NCBI GenBank assembly: GCA_020639095.1
Contig: JACKHH010000012.1
Coordinates: forward strand, 22,379-86,378
Length of the DNA stretch: 64,000 nt
Direction of reading: 5' to 3'
DNA from: Phycisphaerales bacterium
Lineage (GTDB): Bacteria; Planctomycetota; Phycisphaerae; UBA1845
The notes under the pieces are model-generated. The model had not been told where the DNA came from, did not search any database, and saw only the letters and a program-made list of their open reading frames with translations. The number at the start of each line of letters is the position of its first letter. The stretch's first letter is position 1. Positions 59,268 to 64,000 of the stretch are shown piece after piece. A program made the position numbers and the translations under genes.

Positions 59268-60001
59268 GTCTTCGGTGTGTCGGCGGCGAATTGAATTGTG
59301 AGCGTCCGTGTGCCACTGCGCTTGAGCAGTGGAGGACATTGGGCGAAGCCGCCGGGATGATGGATCACTGCTCAAGCGCAAGAGCGGTGGAAGATGTCGG
59401 ACGATGCGGTTGCGGTGAGTGGCAACTGCCGTCAAGCAGCGTCGCACAGTGCGGCGTAGCGTTGGCCAGTGCGGCGTAGCGTTGCTCAGTGCGGCGCTTT
59501 GAATTTCCCAATTGTCCGAACGCGAGAGGCACGCGTTGGATGGGAAATGTGCATCGGGAATAATCATAGGTGCGGATTGAGAATAATCGACGGCGAAGCC
59601 GTTGATAACCGCGCAGCGGCCTAGGCCGGGGCTTTAGCCCCGGTGAACGGTCGCGATAGACAAAACTCTCCCCCGCAACCTGCCGCCGAAGGCGGCAGGT
59701 TGCGGGGGAGAGGGAAAAGGTAGGCCGCTCGCATACCGGGCGTAAACGCCCGGCCTAGGCCGCTTCGCGGAAAGCGGTTGCTTCGCAACCGCTGAGGATT
59801 CGCGACGCGACTTTGCCGAGCAGCTACATTTTGAGCGGGACGTTCCAGTTACGGAGCGTGCGGTCTGATGGCCGCAGCGAACTCCCGCATCGGCGCGGCC
59901 TGACAAGACGCGCCACTGCTCAATCGCAGTGGCACAAGCGTAGTTCGAAATGCTCCGACAGGGATGGTTGGGGTTTTTTCAAGACTCAAGGATGGGTGCT
60001 C
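59268..60001. repeat. repeat-rich island in the usual murD position
   Basis: No gene is supported in about 730 bases. Copies of CCACTGC-(6)-GCAGTGG hairpins lie at 59313-59332 and, inverted, at 59913-59933, with a related degenerate copy near 59366. Tandem CAGTGCGGCGTAGCGTTG units (59447-59464, 59467-59484) have a period of 20. A perfect 22-bp stem with a 3-base loop lies at 59666-59712. Paired GGCCTAGGCC-type and CCGGGC palindromes lie around it. Together these form a nested palindromic element of ~630 bases between mraY and ftsW. Confidence 0.8.
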
Positions 60002-61198
60002 GTGCTCACCTCTTCGCAAAGTAGACCGTCGGATGCGACGGGCATCGCTGTCGTCACGGCATCGCTGTTGGCTGTGGGGTTGGTGATGGTCGCGTCGGCG
60101 GGCGCGCGCCTTGACGGGCCGATCATCGAACTCGCGTTTTGGAAAACCGCATTCGGGCGGCAGCTCGCGTTCGCCGTGCTTGGTTTCGGCGCGATGTTGA
60201 TCGCTGCCCGCGGGGCGCATCGCTGGTTCGCTTGGCGACAGGGCCGATTGCTGCAACCGGCCGTGATTCTGTTCGCACTGGTTGTGATCTGCCTGGTCGC
60301 AGCCATGCTGCCCGGGTTGGGCGTCGAGCGCAAGGGCGCGCAGCGTTGGGTGCAGATGGGACCGGCAGGTCTGGGATTGGCATTTCAGCCATCGGAGTTC
60401 GCCAAGCCCGTGATGGTGATCTTGCTCGCGTCGCTGCTCGCGGGTCGCGCAGAGGTCATGCGTTCATTCCGACGCGGACTGTTGCCTGCGTGTCTGGCGA
60501 TCGGTATTTGCGCCGGGATGGTGGGCATAGAGGATTTCGGTACAGCCGCCTTATTGGGTGCCGTCGGCTTGGGATTGCTGCTCGTAGCCGGTGCGCGTTG
60601 GTTGCACCTGGGATTGCTCGCATTGCCTGGAGCGGCGGCGATGGTGTACCTCGTGTTGCGCGAGCCGTATCGCGTCGCCCGGCTGACGACGTTCCTCAAC
60701 ATTTGGGAGGATCCGCGCGGCGCGGGCTACCACCCGGTGCAGTCGCTGGTGACGATCGCCTCGGGTGGATTCACCGGGCGAGGGCTAGGCGCCGGTGTGC
60801 AGAAGTACGGCTACCTCCCGGAGGCACGCAGCGATTTTATCTTCTCGGTGATCTGCGAAGAGACAGGACTGGTCGGCGCGGTGCTGGTGATCGCGCTCTT
60901 TGTCGCGTTGATCTATCTCGGTTGGCGCACGGTGCAGATGCAGCGGTCAACCTATCCGCGTTTGCTCGCGTTCGGTGTGACCATGCTGCTCGCCTTCCAA
61001 GCCGTGATCAACATCGCGGTCGTGACGGTGTGTGCGCCAACCAAGGGGATTTCCCTGCCGCTGGTTTCTGCTGGTGGTTCGGGTGTGATCTTCCTCGGGT
61101 TCGCGGTGGGCTTGCTGGTATCGGTCGCGCGCGAAGCTGAGGAAGCGGAAGAATATCTTGAGGATGGTTTGGAACTCTGGGCGGCGGCGACGGCGTGA
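60002..61198 (+). CDS. ftsW: septal peptidoglycan glycosyltransferase FtsW
   Basis: A 398-residue SEDS-family membrane protein with about ten hydrophobic helices. It polymerises glycan strands with FtsI. Features include GVERKGAQRWVQMGPAGL, the FQPSEFAKPVMVI motif and the YLPEARSDFIFSVICEETG loop, and the late helix LPLVSAGGSGVIFLGFA. The start is taken as GTG at 60002, with AAGGA 9 bases upstream; a longer in-frame reading from 59813 runs into the repeat region. It overlaps murG by 4 bases. Confidence 0.92.
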   Translation: MLTSSQSRPSDATGIAVVTASLLAVGLVMVASAGARLDGPIIELAFWKTAFGRQLAFAVLGFGAMLIAARGAHRWFAWRQGRLLQPAVILFALVVICLVAAMLPGLGVERKGAQRWVQMGPAGLGLAFQPSEFAKPVMVILLASLLAGRAEVMRSFRRGLLPACLAIGICAGMVGIEDFGTAALLGAVGLGLLLVAGARWLHLGLLALPGAAAMVYLVLREPYRVARLTTFLNIWEDPRGAGYHPVQSLVTIASGGFTGRGLGAGVQKYGYLPEARSDFIFSVICEETGLVGAVLVIALFVALIYLGWRTVQMQRSTYPRLLAFGVTMLLAFQAVINIAVVTVCAPTKGISLPLVSAGGSGVIFLGFAVGLLVSVAREAEEAEEYLEDGLELWAAATA

Positions 61199-62376
61199 CG
61201 GTTCTCGAAGCAAACATTACGGCGAGCGTATCCGCGACAAGCGCTGAGTCGCACGCGCCGCTTTTCGTGTTCGCGGGCGGCGGCAGCGGGGGGCACCTGT
61301 ACCCAGCCCTTGCGATTGCGGAAGCGTTGCGCAACGAGTTGGGCGCGATTCGCACCGTCTTCTTCGGGACTGAGCGGCCGATCGATAACCGCGTGCTCAC
61401 GCATGCCGGCGAAACGCTGGTGCCGCAGAACGTGCGGCCCGTGTCGTCCCGACCTTGGAGATGGCCGGGATTCCTGCGGGCGTGGCGTGCGTCGACAACG
61501 CGTTGTCGAGCGCACTTCGCGGCGCATCGGCCTGCGATGGTGGTGGGGACGGGCGGGTTCGCGAGCGCACCGGCGGTGCGCGTCGCGGCGAAGCGCGGTA
61601 TTCCCGCAGCCCTGCTGAATCCGGACCTGGTTCCAGGGAAAGCCAATCGGTTCCTGACCGGCAGCGTGGAGGCGATTTTCGCGCAGTTCGCGGAAACGGC
61701 GAATCATTTTCCGGACGGCGCGCCTGTCGAGGTGACGGGTTGCCCGGTGCGGAGCACGTTCGCGACAGCCTCGCGTGAACAGGGCATCGCGGAATTCGAT
61801 TTGGACCCGCAGCGCAAAACGTTGTTGGTCACTGGTGCGTCGCTCGGCGCGCGTTCGATCAACACGGCGATGGTGCACCTCGCGCCGCAACTGGCTGCAC
61901 GCAGCGGTTGGCAGGTGTTGCATTTGTCGGGTAGTGACGATGCCAACATCGTGCGTTCGGCGTACGCGAGCGCGGGTGTGGCTGCCAAGGTGGTGGAGTA
62001 CACCGAGCAAATGGCGTGCGCGATGGCAGCGGCTGACCTGATGATCACGCGTGCGGGAGCGTCGACGATCGCGGAGGTGCTGGCGTCGGCGGTGCCAGTG
62101 ATTCTGGTGCCGTATCCGCATCATCGCGATCAGCACCAGTTGGCGCATGCCAGACTGCTCGCGCGGCGTGGAGCGGCTGCTTTTTGTACAGAAGGTGACG
62201 ACGCGGGTGCGACAGCCAGTGCGCTCGCGCCGATACTTGCGGACTTGATGGCTGACGCGGCGCGACGGATGGAGATGCGGCGGGCGCTTGCGGACGTGCG
62301 TTCACCGCATGCGGCGACGACGATTGCGCGGCGGATGATCGAGCTTGCCGGATGCCGGCGGGCGGTGGTTGCGTAG
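61195..62376 (+). CDS. murG: UDP-GlcNAc:lipid I transferase MurG
   Basis: A 393-residue peripheral GT28-type glycosyltransferase that completes lipid II by adding GlcNAc. The first Rossmann domain starts with FAGGGSGGHLYPALAIAEAL. The middle has VEVTGCPVRSTF. The C-terminal domain has LMITRAGASTIAEVLASAVP with the nucleotide-binding GASTIAE. The GTG start overlaps the ftsW stop. It is followed by murC in the same direction. Confidence 0.94.
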   Translation: MTVLEANITASVSATSAESHAPLFVFAGGGSGGHLYPALAIAEALRNELGAIRTVFFGTERPIDNRVLTHAGETLVPQNVRPVSSRPWRWPGFLRAWRASTTRCRAHFAAHRPAMVVGTGGFASAPAVRVAAKRGIPAALLNPDLVPGKANRFLTGSVEAIFAQFAETANHFPDGAPVEVTGCPVRSTFATASREQGIAEFDLDPQRKTLLVTGASLGARSINTAMVHLAPQLAARSGWQVLHLSGSDDANIVRSAYASAGVAAKVVEYTEQMACAMAAADLMITRAGASTIAEVLASAVPVILVPYPHHRDQHQLAHARLLARRGAAAFCTEGDDAGATASALAPILADLMADAARRMEMRRALADVRSPHAATTIARRMIELAGCRRAVVA

Positions 62377-62435
62377 GACGAATTGCGATCCGGCGAAGTT
62401 CCGGGCGAACGGTCGATATGGAGGGTGATTCACGG

Positions 62436-63914
62436 ATGAATCCCACGATGAACTCGCGGATGATGGGTTCCCCAAGGCAGGGGCCGGGGCAGGCGGCGGA
62501 AGCGAACCGGACGGACGCGCGTCCGTCGTTGCTCGCGGACGGTATTGCGGGCCGGCGCATTCACATGATCGGTGTCGGTGGATGCGGCATGTTTGGCGCG
62601 GCGCGCATTCTGCTTCACGGCGGCGCGCGGATCAGCGGTTCCGACCAGAAGGAGTTCGCGGGCACTGGCGAGTTGGTCGCGGGCGGCGCCAAGGTGTGCA
62701 TCGGGCACAAGACGGGGTACGTCGACGAGACGCTCGACTTCGTCGTACGCAGCGCTGCCGTTCCGGACAGCAACCCGGAAGTCGCGACGGCGTACGCCTT
62801 GGGAATTCCAGTTCTTTCCTATGCGGAACTGCTTGGCGAGTTGACGCGGACGCAGCGCAGCGTGGCGCTGACCGGTACGCACGGCAAGAGCACGACGACC
62901 GCGCTCACCACGCACCTGATGCGGCACGCCGGGCTCGACCCGAGCTTCATCGTCGGCGCGGAGAGCACGCAGCTCGGCGGTAGCAGTGGGGTAGGCAGCG
63001 GTGCACATTTCGTCGTGGAGGCCTGCGAGTACGCCCGTTCGTTCTTGAACCTGCGGCCTCACAGCGCGGCCATTCTCAACGTGGAAGCCGATCACCTCGA
63101 TTGCTATCGCGATCTTGAGGATATTGTCGATGCGTTCGGCAAGTTTGCGGGCCAGATTGCACCGGACGGTTTGCTGGTGGTGAGTCACGAGGATCGCGTC
63201 GCGAAGCGTGCAGCCCGCAAGGCTGCCTGCACGGTGCAAACATTTGGATTTGGTCCGGGCGCCTATTGGCGTGCGACGAATCTGCGATTGCATCGCGGCT
63301 GCTATACGTTCACGCTACGGCGCGGCGGCAAACCGCTCGCGATGTGTCGCCTGCAAATCGCGGGCATGCACAACGTGAGCAACTCGCTGGCAGCGGCTGC
63401 CCTGGCGGCACACTCGGGCGCGGAACCGGAGCGTATCGCCGAGGCGATGGGAAGCTTTACGGGCATCCATCGCCGTATGATGCATCGCGGTACCGGGCGG
63501 GGCGTAACGATCGTTGATGATTACGCGCATCACCCGACGGAGATTCGCGCGACGCTCGCAGCCATTCGCAGTCGCTACGCGCCCAAGCGCACCTGGGTGG
63601 TATTTCAACCGCACCAGGCGTCGCGCACGCGCCTGCTCATGGACGACTTCGCGGCTGCCTTTGCCGACGCGGATGTCGTGCTGATTCCGGATATTTACAG
63701 CGTGCGCGACAGTGACGCGGACCGCCAAGCCGTGACGTCTAGCGACATGGTTTCGCGGATTTGCTCCGCCGGCCGCGCGTCGCACTATTTGCCATCGCTC
63801 GAAGATGTGTGCGATCATCTTGAACGCAACGTAGCCGAGGGCGACGTCGTGGTGACGATGGGCGCGGGCGACGTTTGGAAGGTCGCGGATGGAATGGTTG
63901 AACGGATTTGCTGA
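62436..63914 (+). CDS. murC: UDP-N-acetylmuramate:L-alanine ligase MurC
   Basis: A 492-residue Mur ligase that adds the first L-alanine to UDP-MurNAc. The N-terminal UDP-binding motif is HMIGVGGCGMFGAARIL. The P-loop is TGTHGKSTTTALTTH. The third domain has DDYAHHPTEIRATLAAI. The start is the ATG at 62436 with GGAGG ~10 bases upstream; earlier in-frame starts (62352, 62418) are within the 3' end of murG or lack this site. The 3' end overlaps murB by 26 bases. Confidence 0.93.
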   Translation: MNPTMNSRMMGSPRQGPGQAAEANRTDARPSLLADGIAGRRIHMIGVGGCGMFGAARILLHGGARISGSDQKEFAGTGELVAGGAKVCIGHKTGYVDETLDFVVRSAAVPDSNPEVATAYALGIPVLSYAELLGELTRTQRSVALTGTHGKSTTTALTTHLMRHAGLDPSFIVGAESTQLGGSSGVGSGAHFVVEACEYARSFLNLRPHSAAILNVEADHLDCYRDLEDIVDAFGKFAGQIAPDGLLVVSHEDRVAKRAARKAACTVQTFGFGPGAYWRATNLRLHRGCYTFTLRRGGKPLAMCRLQIAGMHNVSNSLAAAALAAHSGAEPERIAEAMGSFTGIHRRMMHRGTGRGVTIVDDYAHHPTEIRATLAAIRSRYAPKRTWVVFQPHQASRTRLLMDDFAAAFADADVVLIPDIYSVRDSDADRQAVTSSDMVSRICSAGRASHYLPSLEDVCDHLERNVAEGDVVVTMGAGDVWKVADGMVERIC

Positions 63915-64000
63915 TCGCGTGCTCTGCGATGAGCCGCTGCGCGACCGCGTCTGGTATAAACTGGGCGGGGCGGCGCGCTACTTCTTCTCGCCGGCGAACG
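63889..64000 (+). CDS. murB: UDP-N-acetylenolpyruvoylglucosamine reductase MurB, N-terminal part
   Basis: The first 37 codons of a gene that runs off the right edge. It starts at the ATG at 63889 inside the murC end, with AAGG upstream. The visible protein has RDRVWYKLGGAARYF, the N-terminal FAD-fold motif of MurB. MurB reduces the enolpyruvyl group to make UDP-MurNAc. Its place after murC is common in dcw clusters. Confidence 0.88.
   Translation, partial: MEWLNGFADRVLCDEPLRDRVWYKLGGAARYFFSPAN

Noticed and set aside
59310..59936. CRISPR array in the repeat island
   Set aside because: Repeats are inverted and palindromic with irregular spacing. No regular direct repeat-spacer pattern or cas gene is present.

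Overview
The window looks like a chromosomal segment of a planctomycete, probably from the Phycisphaerae side of the phylum. The evidence is a high-GC sequence, a 16S rRNA gene that stands alone with its own terminator (unlinked rRNA genes are common in planctomycetes), an ECF sigma factor fused translationally to a Ser/Thr kinase gene, prepilins carrying a Cys-rich module of the type I know from planctomycete surface proteins, a PEP-CTERM protein, and thrombospondin type 3 (TSP3) repeat surface proteins. The 16S 3' end carries the CCTCC anti-Shine-Dalgarno sequence, which justifies using SD sites to choose starts. The taxonomic call is inference; I could not run a 16S search.

Layout. 0-6.3 kb: a partial secreted protein, a secreted alpha/beta hydrolase and a four-gene pseudopilin cluster. 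6.6-10.1 kb: an HDOD-GGDEF-PilZ regulator converging on a secreted agmatine-deiminase-like protein. 10.5-13.3 kb: a small lipoprotein, then the minus-strand 16S gene with tandem promoters, boxA and terminator. 13.3-18.7 kb (minus): a zinc-ribbon membrane protein, a CvpA-like membrane protein, a membrane-anchored GspE/PilB-like ATPase with a broken Walker A, and PilT. 19-25.3 kb: argD, a PQQ-propeller fusion protein, an ABM monooxygenase-like protein and a YtcJ-type amidohydrolase. 25.4-25.9 kb: a protein-free stretch rich in helices ending in a strong terminator, proposed as a structured RNA. 26-31.3 kb: lipoproteins, a TIGR03790/Calx-beta/TSP3 protein, and an MsrC-type GAF protein. 31.5-36.1 kb: sigma factor, kinase, methyltransferase, GT39-like glycosyltransferase.

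36.3-40.8 kb is a reductive pyrimidine-degradation set (dihydropyrimidinase, PreT, PreA) whose intergenic spaces hold composite repeats. 41.1-43.7 kb pairs a cohesin-like PEP-CTERM protein with a dockerin-like TSP3 protein. 43.8-49 kb carries an SMR-like transporter, tsaD, larB, nnrD, a PilZ protein and a DUF2809-like membrane protein.

49-64 kb is a division/cell-wall (dcw) cluster: mraZ, rsmH, a LysM protein, ftsL-like, ftsI, murE, murF, mraY, ftsW, murG, murC and the start of murB. It makes lipid II and builds septal peptidoglycan; the MurE DNPR motif indicates meso-diaminopimelate. murD is absent from its usual place between mraY and ftsW, where about 730 bp of inverted-repeat DNA is found instead.

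Short palindromic repeat families fill many intergenic spaces throughout. The most interesting items are the putative structured RNA, the missing murD slot, the cohesin/dockerin-like neighbours, the degenerate secretion ATPase and the composite repeats.
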